Source: Pezizomycotina sp. ARF18
Taxonomy: Eukaryota > Ascomycota
NCBI GenBank assembly: GCA_002224055.1
Contig: AZLU01000001.1
Coordinates: forward strand, 411,329-475,328
Length of the DNA stretch: 64,000 bases
Direction: 5' to 3'
The notes beneath the pieces were generated by a model, which was given only the letters and a program-made list of their open reading frames with translations, had not been told where the DNA came from and ran no database searches. Shown here piece after piece: positions 47,419 to 62,014 of the stretch; the first letter of the stretch is position 1, and every line of letters begins with the position of its first letter. Both the position numbers and the translations under genes were made by a program.

Positions 47419-49369
47419 ATGCAAGGGATATTCAGGAAGCCGCTGCGAAGCCCGGGGACATCGGGGGAGGTCGAGACCTCCGCGTCCCCGGCTAGCATGG
47501 GTGTAGAGACGGCAAGCCCCGCGGCTCGACAGCGGATCTACGAGACCGTCGCCGCGGCCGACTTCAACCGCTACGCGAAGAAGCCGGCGGGTTCCGAAAA
47601 CGCAGCCTGCGGCGTTAGGATATCGCATCAGGAAACCGGGTCGGTCACTTCATCGAGAACCCAAGAAACCTCAGAAATTGAAACCCAAGACGAAACTGCA
47701 TCCACCGCCTCCGTAGACTCCATCGAGCAAGAACTCCTCGAATTCCAAATATCAGAAGCGCAAACCCGCATGGACTCCCGCGACTGGCCCGGCGCCGAAG
47801 AATCCATCTCCAGCCTCCTCTCCAACGCCTCCCTCAAACCCTCCAAAAAATGGGCGTGGACCGTAAAACGTATTACCGTCCTATGGCGGCAAAAAAGTGG
47901 GAGGATATGCTCATTGCCTTAGACATGGAAGAGTATCCCGATCCAGCGCTGGGAATTGTCTGACGGCGCAGGCGTACCTCGCCTCGGAAGGACGGAGGAG
48001 GCGAGGGTTGCGTGCGCTAGGGCGATAAAGATGGCGAGGAAAGATGCGAAGCTGGAGGATACGCTGAATAGGTCGATGTGGACTATGGCGCAGATAATGG
48101 ATGTCACGGGGAAGAAAGTTGAGGGAAGGTTCTATAGGTCGAAGTTGCCGCGGGGTTATGCGCCGGATGATATGGTGGGTGATGCGGAGGAATCTGCAAC
48201 TACGACGCCGGAAGTCTCGACGCCGGCGGACGATAGTAGTAAAATCAGCCCGCGCCACCCACTAGAAATTAAAGAAAGAGCCAACAGAATCATCGCAGCC
48301 GGGCACGACTAAGGCCAGGTGGACTAAATCCCACGTTAAAATCGAACACGATTGCATAAGACTATGGGAAAATGCGATGGCGAAGAACGATGAAAACCTG
48401 GCCGAGGCCCTGTTGAGTAAGAACGGCTCCCCCAATTCTTTAAACCCCCCCCCCCCCCCCCGAGCTATAAAAAAACGAGTCCGGAGGGTTTTTTTTTTTT
48501 TTTTTATATAAAGCTTCTAAGGACAGGCGTATTAACCCTACCACGCACCCCGCAGAAGACCCAACCTCCCCCGCTCAGAGCGCTCAAGCGACGGCGCGAC
48601 AGCCCTCCACTTCGCCGCAAGGTACAACCGCGTAAAATACATAAAACATCTCGTCTCCGCCGGCGCCGACCTCGAAGCCCAAATACTCGGCCCCAATAGG
48701 CACGGCGGCGAAACACCACTGCACGTCGCATCAATGTACAACCTCGAATCCACGCGCGCGCTGCTAGACATCGGCGCCGACGTATCCGCCGAAACAACTA
48801 ATGGCATGACACCGATATTCTACGCTATTTTGCAAAACTCCATCGAGGCAATAATGTTACTCCGTTCGAAGGGTGCGAGTACCACGCACGGCGCGCGGAG
48901 AAGGGTGTTACGCCGCTACACTACGCGGCTATTCATGCTACCGACGTCAATGTCCTAAGGTGCATAGTCGTCAACATGGGCCCCGTTTCCGCAGTAGACG
49001 AGATAGGCGATACACCCCTCCACGCCGCCCTCGTGAATCCATCCGACCCAACGCGAAATTCCTCGTATCCGCGGCGCGCCGCTGGAACACGCAAACGCAC
49101 ACGGCGAGCGGCCGCTACACTACGCCGCATTATTCGCCGACGCGAAAACGGTGCGGTGGCTACTATCGCAGGGGTAAGCGCGCGCGCGAGGGCTTTGACG
49201 GGAATACGGCGTTGCATTACGCGATGTTTAATAAGAAGGATGACGATGAGGTGCTGGGTATTTCGGACGCGCTGCTGAAGAAGGGGTTGGATGCGGACGA
49301 GGAGGGGAGGGAGGGGTTACGGCTGTTACGTTGGCGAGGAAGATGGGGAGGACGAAGGTTGTTAAGTGA
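47419..49369 (+). CDS. TPR-like and ankyrin-repeat protein
   Basis: ATG at 47419 opens a Ser/Thr/Ala-rich leader. A helical repeat region follows (ISEAQTRMDSRDWPGAEESISSLLSNA; then AQAYLASEGRTEEARVACARAIKMARKDAKLEDT), TPR-like in spacing. A linker RIIAAGHD...IEHDCIRLWENAMAKNDENLAEALLSKNG leads into at least five ankyrin repeats: DGATALHFAARYNRVKYIKHL, GGETPLHVASMYNLESTRALL, NGMTPIFYAILQNSIEAIMLL, KGVTPLHYAAIHATDVNVL, GDTPLHAAL, GERPLHYAALFADAKTVRWLL and DGNTALHYAMFNKKDDDEVLG. The end is VTLARKMGRTKVVK (stop 49367-49369). It is probably a cytosolic scaffold or signalling protein. C17 (48445-48461) and T17 (48489-48505) runs lie between the two halves, perhaps in an intron. Frame changes occur at about 47850, 47960, 48300, 48900 and 49050. 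Confidence 0.75.
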
Positions 49370-49907
49370 TTGAGACGTATTATAAGACGTGATACGTCTG
49401 AGAAGAAGAAAATAGGGAGACTGTATTGCTGGTCTACCTTTTTTTTTTTTTTTTTTTTTTTTTACGACGTAAGAGCGGTTGTAGGTGTAATCCGCCGTAG
49501 CATGGGCGATCTCGCACTTATTTTCCAATATCTATACTACATTTTATATATATATATATATATAATATATATCTAGCTATATGCATATGTATATATAGAA
49601 GAAAAAAAGAATATATGTACAAATAATCGAATGAATCACTTTTTTTTTTTTTCCCTCATCTTGTCCTACGATATTATATCTAAAAAAAAAAAAAAAACCA
49701 AAACGATAGCCTCCGGTAATACCGAATCCCCAGATATCAAAACGCCATTTTAAAAAGAGATTACAGTTATAGCAAGGACTGCCAACCCCCTCGAAAAAAA
49801 AAAAAAAAAAAAAAAGGTCGCGACACTATCACTTCCCACCAGGGCTCTTAGCATCTTTTTTTCTAGGCGTTGAGGTTCAAAAGATTTTAATTTTATTTTT
49901 TCGTTTT
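49370..49907. repeat. Convergent intergenic with T25, A16, A22 and (TA)n tracts
   Basis: This is the 3' flank of both neighbours. It carries T25 at 49439-49463, a TA microsatellite at about 49540-49572, A16 at 49682-49697 and A22 at 49794-49815. No gene is seen. Confidence 0.6.
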
Positions 49908-51530
49908 TTATGAGGAATTGTTGGTTTTTTTGCAAATTCTTTTGCTGTTTTGCGAGCTGTCGGGCGCCCTCTCACCTCGGTAAGTACTCAAGTGCTCAAA
50001 AATGGCCACCACGCTTAAAAACCCTGCTTCCCACAACAACCCACCGCCCTTCGTCGCCTCAACGTACCTAACCTCCAAAACCGCCATCGTCTCTTTCCCC
50101 CATCGAACACGACGCAACCTCCTCCAGCGTCCTACCCCTTGTCTCCGACAACACAACATACCCCACCGCTCCCCCGACCGCCACAAGTAACACGTAAACA
50201 ACGTATACCCTCCACTCCAACTTTTCTCTCAAAACCGGTGTGATAATACCGCAGATGGTGGATGTGATGTAATACACCGAAAAAAGTTTCGTTCGCAGTG
50301 GGAAGGGAGTATTTCGAGGATGTAGACGAATGAAAGAGGGGTCAGGAGGGATGAGAAGGTGGAGAGGAGGAAGGAGGATGCGGCGGTGGCGTAGAGGGTG
50401 GAAGGACGGGGTGTGTGGGATGATATAGCGGAGAATACTAGGAGAGTGTAAACGATATAAAGACACCCGTTATAGACAGGAGGAAAAGACGGCGGCGGTA
50501 TACTTATTAAGTAGCAGCGAGAAAAATAGAGATAGCACGGCGGCGTATGACGACGCTCCGAGTATTATTCCCGAGTTTGTTGTTTGGTCTGTCGTGGGAG
50601 AGAACGTCGGGGTTGCATTGCAGCAGGACGTCAGCACACCCAACACCACCACTATAATAAACCGCCTGGCATTCCCCCCGGAGAATACCCCCGCGGGATG
50701 GAAGAGCTACTGCACTCCGCGATCTCGTCGTACTCGAAGCGCACCAGCTCGTCGTCGACGTCGTTGTTCGCGTGGAACCTCGAAAGCACGCGGAGCGCTT
50801 CCTCCTTCCTGCTCTTGGAGAGGAGTAGCGCGGGCTTCGGGCATTATTAACAGCGACGATAAGGATGCGCAGGGTAATGCGCAAGCTAGGATACCCCGCA
50901 CCCCGTCCGCGTCCACCGCGTGCCGTTTCCGAGGAAGGATAATAGAGAGGATACCGCGGCCCCGAAGAATACGGCGGACGAGAACAGCCCGTGGCGACAA
51001 CCCTCTGCTTCGGATGCGCTGCTTCGGTCGCTAGGGCCGGCGCGCTGACGCCGGTAAACGCTACTCCGACACCCAGCAATACCCCACCGGCTATATTCCC
51101 GGCAGTACACACTGCAAAACACCCGCCATCATAGTAATAAACCATCCGATAGCGATACATATTTTACGACCGAAGTAGTCCGCCACGTACCCCGCCGGTA
51201 AAAGCTCGCAGTGCCGATAGCGGCGTTGCGTATAATAACAGCGATGATATTGTCGTTATGGGGGTGGTGGGGGTTGATATGGGACGAGGAAGGAGGCGGA
51301 GAGGAGGAATGTTGAGAGATAGAGGAGGCGGAGGGATGCGTCGCGGGCATGGGGATTTGGTGTAGTTCGGTAACGAGAGGAATATGTCGTGGGGCGGTGG
51401 GAGGGTGAGTATTGTGGAGGTGGAGGAGAAGGAGGATGTGGTGGAGAGGAGGGGAGGACATCGTTGTCGTGTACGGAAGACGGCCGTTATGGGTGGTAGG
51501 ATGTTGGGTGGAGGGAGGGGGAGTTTGCAA
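49908..51530 (-). CDS. MFS sugar porter, probable alpha-glucoside/disaccharide permease
   Basis: A sugar porter family member (plasma membrane, proton symport). Visible in order: NDNIIAVIIRNAAIGT (helix 2), the motif GYVADYFGRKICIAIGWF (51190-51130), AGGVLLGVGVAFTGVSAPALATEAAHPKQRG with LFSSAVFFGAAVSSLLSF (helices 4-5), the loop motif RESPRYLVLQERAEEALRVLSRFHANNDVDDELVRFE, VVLGVLTSCCNATPTF, PFPLRTKLFSVYYITSTICGIITPVL, and the diagnostic YVVLSETRGRTLEEV near the end. This pattern suits the fungal Lac12/maltose permease-like group. The first 100 codons and the exact C-terminus (about 50.0 kb) are uncertain. At least six frame changes occur. The setting (alpha-glucosidase and Zn2Cys6 regulator next to it) argues for a maltose or other alpha-glucoside substrate. 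Confidence 0.8.
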
Positions 51531-51783
51531 TTGTTATATATTGATGTATGGAAGGTTTGTGGGAAAGGCTATAGGTAGCCTAGGGAAAGGCTGCTGGCGA
51601 CCATAACTCCTTCTTCCTTTCGATAACGGAGGGCTTTTTTATCGTTTCGTAAAGGTTGTTGGTGTTTGGAATTCCGTTGGTTTGTTGATTTGCAATTGTT
51701 GATATTTGTTGAGAAAAAAAACTGTAGACCTTTATAAATTTATCGACTCTTCTTCCTGTGATATCGATCGATATTGAATATTG

Positions 51784-51816
<33 letters not shown>

Positions 51817-52734
51817 AAAGAGGATCTAGACTCAACATATACTCGATACAATACAATAGTAAGAAGAAACGGGCAAAACATCGTATCTTCCTCATGAAAC
51901 CCCCATGCGGGCGTAGCAATCAGTTTTTATACAAAAAAGAAAAGAAAAAAAAAGAAAAAATCAAATCCTTGAACACGTCGACAATTCAAGGGTGTAAAGG
52001 GGGCCGGGGGGGGGGTCCGGTTCTCGCTCGCGCTCGCTTCGCCAAAATACCGTCGGCTGTATACAAAATATCCGTTGTTTGTATGGTACGTATACCGTAT
52101 ATGGGTATATGTTTGGCGGGGGTGGTGGATTTGTTACTATTATTTGCCTATAGCCGCCCGGTGATGTATAGCGGGGGTAAAAAGTCTTTTTGGTCGGGCG
52201 CTAAAAGGAAACAAAAAAAAAAAAAAAAAACACTTCTTGCAATTGCCATGATAAATACGGGGAAGGGTAATTTTGGCAAAATTCAAACACAACGGTCGGG
52301 AGGCTAAAAGAGGGGGGATAAAGTGGAATTTTACAACATTGGGTAAAATACAAAATATACTAACGGATGGGGATAACGTTTGACGGTGAATTCTCCATTT
52401 GGGAACTCCGACAAGGAACTCGACAATAAGGTTACGAGGGAAGAAACATACATGTCGGGCGCCGCTAGCTAGTGATGTGCACACAGGTCCACCAGGTCCA
52501 CAGGACTGTTTATCAAAAAGTGTGGGGTGTTGGCGGGGGCGCGATAAACCTCCGCCGCAATATAGAAATTTTTGCTGGGGCAGAACAAAATATGCACTCA
52601 AGCGGAATATTTTTCTGTAGACAGTTAAAAAGCAAAAATCGCGAAATCCTATAACTCAACAATGAGAAAAAAAAAACAGAAAAATTTTTCTTCGAGTGGC
52701 TTGCATATATAGAATGTAAGACACGCGGCCGTTG

Positions 52735-52775
<41 letters not shown>

Positions 52776-53792
52776 GATCCGGAATGTTCGGCAGTCGGTG
52801 AATTTTTTTTTTTTTTTTTTTTTCGTTGAACTGTCGATATCGGATGTCGTGCGGCGTGGCATATGCACTTCTTTTTGTTCTATACTGTTCTATCCTTCTA
52901 TTTCGTTTTCGTTCCCTTCCATTGTTACACAACACATTCCATAAGGTATTTCAGCCCAGGAATTGCCTATCGAGACAATCTCATTGTATCGCACCCATGG
53001 TAAACTTTCATCCGGTAGACATTTTCTCCAGCGATGATCCCGGCATCTCGGATAATCCACGACAAAATACCAAGTCTTTTAAGTCCTCGGTGTCATTCTC
53101 GGCGACGATCTCGGAAGCATTATCGGCTTATCGTAAGCGAGTGTAGAGCGGATTTGCGTGTTATTTATTAACCCCAATTAATTCAAACGTCATATTGTAG
53201 TAGTAACCTTTAGCTTGGGAGTTTTGAAATTTTCTCCACGATCTTCAGACCGGCAAGGCGGCAGTGGTCTTCAGCAAGGGAGGGAAAAAAAAAACTTTCT
53301 TCATGATTCATGACGATACTGAAGAGTCTTCGAGAAAAAAAAAAGGCTGAAATCGAAGGCTGAGAATTTCTTTTTTCCAATGGAATAAGGACGTCGACTT
53401 GTAGCCCTGCAACCTGCAAGGAACAATTTAGCGAAAGCCGGTGCGTGTTAATCACGTGCAGCTAGCTAGCTAGCTGCGGGGGAGTCAAATTGGCTCAGAT
53501 AGAGAAAAAATCAATCAATCAATTCAACTAAGTTGGCTATTATCCCGGGTGGGCTGCATATCCTCAACCTTTCGCCTGTTTAGCCACCGTCAACTTGTTT
53601 CGACTGCATATGCATGAACCAATTGACATCCCAGAACATTCTCAAATTATTAAAGGGTCCGGACCTATCACGTCCAGATCGTCGTCGAATCTTTCAAGTA
53701 AATTTGTAATCCTTGCGAGGTAGGTCACTGTTCGAGCAATTGCGAACCTTAAGACTCCACCTCTCGAGCTCCACTTCTTCGTCTTGCCTCCG

Positions 53793-53825
<33 letters not shown>

Positions 53826-53925
53826 AGCTCACGATCGTCGTCCATCTTCCTACACGATACTTCCCCACGGCTTATAAATCCCACGTCTCCCTTCTCTATC
53901 CCGTATTCTCTCCCTTCCTGCTACA
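51531..53925. promoter_or_regulatory. Divergent region between the sugar porter and the alpha-glucosidase
   Basis: 2.4 kb upstream of both genes. It contains A32 (51784-51815), A18 (52213-52230), A33 (52738-52770), T21 (52803-52823) and A31 (53793-53823), a G9 run at 52017-52025, and a (CTAG)n tract at about 53461-53477. Three CGG triplets in direct orientation (52780, 52789, 52796) lie between the A33 and T21 runs and could be a site for a Zn2Cys6 factor. Open frames across the runs are Lys/Phe-rich nonsense. No gene was found. Confidence 0.45.
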
Positions 53926-55817
<1,892 letters not shown>

Positions 55818-56368
55818 AAGAGAGAAAAGGTGGGAGGTATAGATGCCTTTATAGAGAGGGAGATACCATTTCATAAGTAGATAAAAAGTTAAGTAGAAGG
55901 CAGTAGTCACATTAATAGAAAGTGCTTCTTATTTGTCCATAAGTCATCGTCTCACTGCGATCGGGGAAATGTCAAAACTTGGTCGTATGCAATGCTCGTG
56001 GATTTTGGCAATCACTATAAGAAGAAGAAGAAAGAAGAAGAAACGATTTTGGTGATAAAAGAGATCGTAATCTGTATATATATTTTTGTATTTATAAGTA
56101 TTACCCTTCATGATTAGCAAGAAACTGTTTTCCTCGCTCCGTTATACTAGCTATTAGTTGCGGTAGTCTGTGCTGATTAACTACAGGAAAGCTCACTTAC
56201 TATCCGAGCTCCGTTTTTGAGAACAAAATGAACAGGAAAGAGAATAGTGAAAAAAAAAAAAATTTTTTTTCAAAAGGATATCAAACTCCAGTAAAAAAAA
56301 CCCCACAGCAATACCCGGATAGATATATATACAAAAAAGAATAGGTATCTTAAAAAAATTTTTTACTG
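55818..56368. other. Convergent intergenic
   Basis: This is the 3' flank of both the alpha-glucosidase and the regulator gene. It has a GAA-rich microsatellite at about 56020-56041 and short A/T runs (A12T8 at about 56250). No gene is seen. Confidence 0.5.
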
Positions 56369-58802
56369 CTACTCCACGTCCTTAATCCACGTCGTCACAG
56401 CGGCCCTATTCCCACCGGCTCCCGTCCACTCATTCCTAACGTCCGCCATGATCTCGTCCGTCCAATCCACGCCCGAGCTATCGACGTAAATACCCGGACT
56501 TCCCGAATTACTCCTCCTCCCTTCACCATCACCCGTGACCATATTATAATCGCCCTGCATACCAACTAAGCGCGGATCGCTAACTCGTACTTCCATACTA
56601 CCGAAATTCGGAACGGGACTCGAAGGGTCAGACCGGGAATTACTGTTAGTATCGCTGAACTTCGGCGATGGCGTGTTGTTGTTATTGCTGGCGTGGTTGG
56701 GTCGGGTTGCCACGTATACTCCGCCCCCGAGAATTCCGGTAGTACGTCGACCACGTCGTTGTCTTCCATCGGTGTACAGTGCACGTGGTGCGAACCCGGC
56801 TCTGCCGCGAAGCCACGGTTAATATTAGGTAGCGACGGAACTTGCGCACTACCATCGGTGTTTTCAGCTTGTGTTTGTGATTGGTGTTGTTGTTTGTTTT
56901 CGTCGCGTCGGGCAACTCCAAAAACCGATCGCATCCGGGTTCATTCACTAGCAACTGCGACGCTTTGTTCTTGATTATGTTTATGAGGGTCGGATTACCG
57001 CCGCGGAAGTTTACCATTAGGTCGAAGAGGCTTTTTAGGTAATCGCGGGGTCCGAAGCGCATTGTTCCGCCGTAGGAGGTTGTTGCGGGGTTTGTTGTCG
57101 TGGAGGGAGTAGTGGTGGAGGTTGAGGTTTCATTTGCGGGACGCAGAGGATGACGTCGGCGAGGAGTTTGTTACTTCGAAGAGTTTTAGTTCCTAAAAAA
57201 AAAAAAAAAGACCGCAATGTTAGTATCTGGTTTTTCATCTTCAAGCATATCGAGGGGAAAGAGATTGAGGGGAAGACATACCATCCAGGCCCATGACACT
57301 CGACATTCTCCCTCGTAACAGTCCCCAACAATCCCAAAGATCACCCGCAACCTCCGCCGGAAACCCCATGCTCATCCCCTCACTTTTTCCCCCACTACTA
57401 CTTAAAAACCCGTGGCTCATCGCAACCTGCCACACCAGCGTCCTCATCCAGTGCTTCGTAATTAAAATGTCGGTCTTCTGCGTCTCGTTTATGGCGGATT
57501 CGTCGGGTGATACTAGCGAGAGTTTCAGCTGCATCGCTTCGAGGAGGTCTTTGGAGCAGGAGAAGCGGTCGCCGGAGATCCACGCGTCGATTACGGATTG
57601 GTCGAAGGATGCGAAGAGCTGGACGAGGTTCATGAAGCCGACGAGGAGGGGTTCGTGGGTGGCGTTGAAGGAGGGCATGGAGATTGTGTTGCGGAGGACG
57701 AAGGGCATGTCGTGGACCATCGTGTGGCCGCTAATGAAATTGTCAGCGTATGACCATTACCTTATACCTAAGGAAGAAAATATAACGGGAATAGATATTA
57801 GGAAGGGAAAAGGCTAACCGCTCAGTAATAAACAATAACCAGAAAACCCTCCGCTTGAACATCTCCTCCTTCGCGTCCATACCGTCGTACGTCCGCTCCC
57901 TATCCAACCGTAAAACCTGAACGTAACTGACCGCCTCCCGCAAATAAAGCGTCGCAGTAACGTACTTCTTCTTATTCTCAAAGTAAACGTGTAAAAACAA
58001 CCCCATGAGCACGCTATTCGTGCTCGGCCGCTCCGCCAACCCAAACTTCCTCCGCAATTTCAACGCTTCCGCCGCAAGTCTATCCGAAGAAACCAATATT
58101 TCCCCTCCCTGCTCCGCATCTCGGTGCGTCCACGGCGGTAACTGTAACTGCTCCATCGTCGCGCACGCCATCGTTATCGCGAGCAGTATACTCCGGGTCT
58201 AACGGTCGCTCTTTTAATCGCGCCAGCAGCTCCTTGTGGTTTATTATCGGCCATGTCGGGTATAGCCTGTGGTGGAATATTTCGAGGTAGATGGCTAGTA
58301 CGGAGACGGGAAAGTGCGGCTCAAACGTCCTCCGCGATGCGGAAGATGTGGTAGACGACCCACCCAGTTCGAATTCTAATTCGTCGGTCTCGTACCCGTC
58401 GTCCCTGCGTAATCTGTTGTGCCGTCTCGATTCGAAGCTATCTAGTCTTTCTGGCGTCGATGGCATGCTGATACTGAAACCCGAGGGGCTGGACGGACTA
58501 TCGCCGGAGTCGTCGTAGTAGTTGGGATTGGACGTCGGTGGCTGTGGTTGTTGCTGTGGTTGCTGTTGCTGTGGTTGCTGTTGCTGTTGCTGTGGTTGTA
58601 AGCCGCCAGCCAGCTTACTAAACTCGATCTGCGTCTTGTGGATCTGCTGTATAGTCTTCTGGTGAGGCTTCCTGGGACCGCCCTTGCGCAGAGCCTTGAG
58701 GAACGTGCATGATAGCCCCGCTTTCACGCAGGCTCGACAGGGTTGCGTTCCCTCGCAGCGGATCTTACGGATCGAGCAGCCGTCGCAGGCTCGTTTAGGC
58801 AT
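56369..58802 (-). CDS. Zn2Cys6 transcription factor, maltose-activator type
   Basis: A fungal-specific nuclear regulator. ATG at 58802 opens PKRACDGCSIRKIRCEG, QPCRACVKAGLSCTF: a complete binuclear zinc cluster with six Cys within the first 35 residues. A basic linker (RKGGPRKPHQKT) follows, then a Gln/Pro run and an Asp/Ser-rich stretch, FPVSVLAIYLEIFHHRLYPTWPIINHKELLARL, FGLAERPSTNSVLMGLFLHVYFENKKKYVTATLYLREAVSYVQVL, FKRRVFWLLFITER (middle homology region), then ITKHWMRTLVWQVAMSHGFLSS and ADVILCVP. This arrangement is that of MAL-type activators and their filamentous-fungal relatives. The C-terminal tail is Asn/Ser/Pro-rich and ends TTWIKDVE. Introns and frame changes (near 58170, 57790, 57240) interrupt it. 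It is convergent with the alpha-glucosidase gene. Confidence 0.85.
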
Positions 58803-61800
58803 CGTCTATACGTTTTTGTGAAAACAGTCTCGTGAGGCAGGCAGTGTTTAGAGAAAGAAAGAAAGAAAGAAAGGTAAAAAGGGAATAGTGAGAGATTCTA
58901 GTTCCAGAATTGCAAGTAAAGTGAGGGATTAATGTATGTAAACGGAGGATACTCGGTGGAAGTATAAATAGATAAGAGGGGAAAGGAGGAGAAGCGAAAT
59001 GATCAGGAGTCGATTGACTTGTATATATAAAGAGGAGGTCCTTTTTGGGTCGTGTGTGTGTGTGAATGAGGTATAGCAAGTAAATTCATACGCAAGGCAC
59101 TATGAAATAATCAATATGTATGTGGCGACAGGAAAAAAGGTGGGAGGATACTCCGGGTTCTGCGGTGGGGGGAATATAGTAGTCAAATATTACTTTATAA
59201 GTGCCCAGTATTTTATGCTACTGCTGCTAGTGACTCTAAAAAAGCGGCAAAGAGCGGAGAATGCTTCAAAACATCCGCCGTCTATCGATAATGACCAGGA
59301 GATAAGTAACTTTCATGAGGACGGAATTGTAAGACCAGGTCATATGTATGAGAGGGAAAGACGTTTAGGAAAAAGGTCGAGGCTAGGAAGAAGGAGGACA
59401 GCCGTGAGACATTTTTGCTGTAAGACATACTTTCAAGATCTCGTGTAATGTCGGATCGTGTGCATGGTTCAAGGGGTCATGTCCGACGAAGTAGGGGAGA
59501 GTTATGAAGGGAAAAAAAAAAAAAAAAAAAAATAACAGATACGGACATTGCATCAAGACGCATCTCGAGTTTTTCATCCCGCGGGATCGCAGAAAAAAAA
59601 AAAGAAAAGAAAACCCCAGAACAAACAAAAATAAAATAGCCAACGTCATGTCATGTCAATGTCAACGTCAATAACAGAATCTCTTGGATTTGGGGAAAAG
59701 GAGGAGCGGAGGAGGAATTTGGTTTTGGGGCGGCACAACGATTTCGATGTGGGCTGCAGGATGTACTTGATGGTCGTTGGTGCACCTCAATTACCCTTTT
59801 CTGCCATACCGACGTTTTGTTAGTCCCCTTCCTTGTAGGCGAAGAGTTTTTGTCGGTAAGAATTGGTGTCACAGCCTCACAGGTGGGTGGCGGGTTTGCC
59901 ATACCAGGAAATATCTTGGGTTCCCCAAATTTTTTTTGCTGGCCGTTTGCCTATCCAGCGCTTTGCTTCAAGATTCCAAAAGGTTGGCGCTCGTGTAAAA
60001 AGAGGAAGTGGACGACGAATGGATACCGGTAGATATCTGCATGCAAATGCAGCCCGAGCCCAGGGAAGACCGCAGTTGGAGACTTAGCTGGCGGCTGGTA
60101 AGAAACCAAGTCACGTCCTCATAAAATGAAGAATTGATGATCCGGCTATCGCTCCTCTTTCTTATTCCTTTCATCGAGATCCAAGGAAGATTGATCTGTT
60201 GGTATCTGCAATGCAGGCAGCCAGGGCTATATTCCCCTGACTCTTGGCCACGGAAAGAAGAAAACAAAAATGGCGATATATTTTTGTCCGTGGAAACAAA
60301 ATCACAAAAGAGTCATAGCGCAAGAGAAAAATTTTGTTTCCCCGCAAAATGTTTTTTCTCTTGCCAGCAGTCGCTTGAGGAATTTTCCGGCGGAACAAAA
60401 CTAAAGTGGGTTTTTTTTTTTTTTTTTTTTTTTTTTTGCAATTTCCAACTTCCATATCGGCTTTTGCCGTACAACAGCCTCATCAATCCTTCCTATCCTC
60501 CTCCTGATAACGAAACACCTCTGTCTGCTGAGAGCATTCCGCCCTCCGCGGAAAAACCACAGGTTCGCCGTAGAGATAAGTAAACTGGTGAAATCGAATG
60601 TCGTCGCAGTCTGTAAGCCTTGCCAGCGCTCGTATTAAGACTCAAGACAAATGAAAACTTTAAAATCGACTGCCCTGATGAGGCAGTGTTTCCCGACGCC
60701 CTCCACGCACCGTTGCAGGGTTTAAAAAAAAATGGGAATGGGGAATAAAAAGCGGCGTGGAGATCGTTGTAGCTTGCCAGTATTAATTCCTATGGCGCCG
60801 TTGCTAGGATGATGCCGGTAGCCGCAGAGCATGAAACTATACTAGAAAATATAGGAAAATTTGGATTCGTCAGCTCGCCAATCCCAGGCATCTATGGTTC
60901 TGTGCCGTCGTAGCCTTGTAGAATTGTTCCATGGAACATGGAATAAGATGCAGTCTCGGTCTGTAACGTCAGAAAGGCTGGTTCGGTCGAGAGATAGCTG
61001 AGGCGACCTCGGTATGAACAGGTCCCCTGGTAGGGCGTTAGGCTCTGCTGAAAACTATATTGTGGTTTGTCCACCAACCCTATCAGCACCCGGTTAATAC
61101 GAACAGGAAATTTTGAATGAAAGAGGGAGGCCAGAAATTTCCGGCGATAACTGAGAAAAGCAATGTGGGATGTAGGGCGAACGGAGAGTTTTTTCGACAA
61201 AAGGAAACAAAAACAGTGGATGTTTACTTAACGGGTTTTCCGCGATCATGCCGCTGCGAGTCGTTATCACAAAGATCCCCCACTTGGGAAGCGACGCTCC
61301 ACCTTTTGTGCCCTGGGATTGCCACCATACATGACCCCTCGAGACGAGGACCGCCGCTGTGTCATCGACACCACCCTTTGAGGCCGGATATAGACGAGAC
61401 AACCTCGGGAGTTTCTAAAATACTTAGATTTGCGCGGAAAGACGTCTTGGAACTTCCTGCCGCAGTAAGTCTCTTCCGGTGACAGGGGAAATAAGCTGCA
61501 TATCTTGAAACCGAACGTGACGAAGAAGAAAGGATCGAACGATGATGTCCAAAGGAGATGGATGATGAGGAAAGAAGGATGACGACTGAAGAATGAATGA
61601 AGTTGATCGTGAAGAGGTTGAAAGGAAGGGAGGGTTTGAAGCCTTGTTAGAGAGAGCCGCAGAACTTGAAGCAATAATAAAATAGGAAAAGTAAATAATA
61701 ATAATAATAAATAATAATAATAATAATATACCATTTGAATTTTAAGCTAATTTCGCCTAAAGAGGGAATATTGGCACTTAGCGGCGGTATTACCCGATTA

Positions 61801-62014
61801 GAATAATTAGCAATATTGAAAATAAAAAAATTATTCCCCAGCCAGCTAATTAGAGCTTTGAAAATTTGACTCAAAAGGCGACCAATCACCGAACAAAGCT
61901 CAAACCACCCCCAAGCTTATCTCGACCTCAACGATCATCCACCAAAAGCTTGGTAGCTCTACCCCATACAGCTCAAGCATCTAATAGTTAAATTCACAAA
62001 GGTCTGAGACCGTC
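58803..62014. other. Three-kilobase intergenic region
   Basis: It includes the regulator's upstream region (an AAAG microsatellite at about 58852-58872 and GT repeats at 59053-59065), A21 at 59512-59532, T27 at 60411-60437 and an AAT microsatellite at about 61690-61733. Open frames at 59116-59448, 60134-60583, 61117-61482 and 61267-61734 have no recognised motif; those crossing the runs are low-complexity. The last 150 bases before 62015 should hold the PheRS promoter. Confidence 0.45.

Noticed and set aside
51774-52307. 177-codon plus-strand open frame beginning with a lysine run
   Set aside because: It exists only because A32 and A18 runs keep the frame open; the rest is low-complexity with no motif. 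Similar Lys- or Phe-rich frames at 52513-52944, 60171-60455 and 45160-45477 were rejected for the same reason.
61267-61734. 155-codon minus-strand frame with a tyrosine run
   Set aside because: It depends on the AAT microsatellite and hydrophobic low complexity; no conserved motif.
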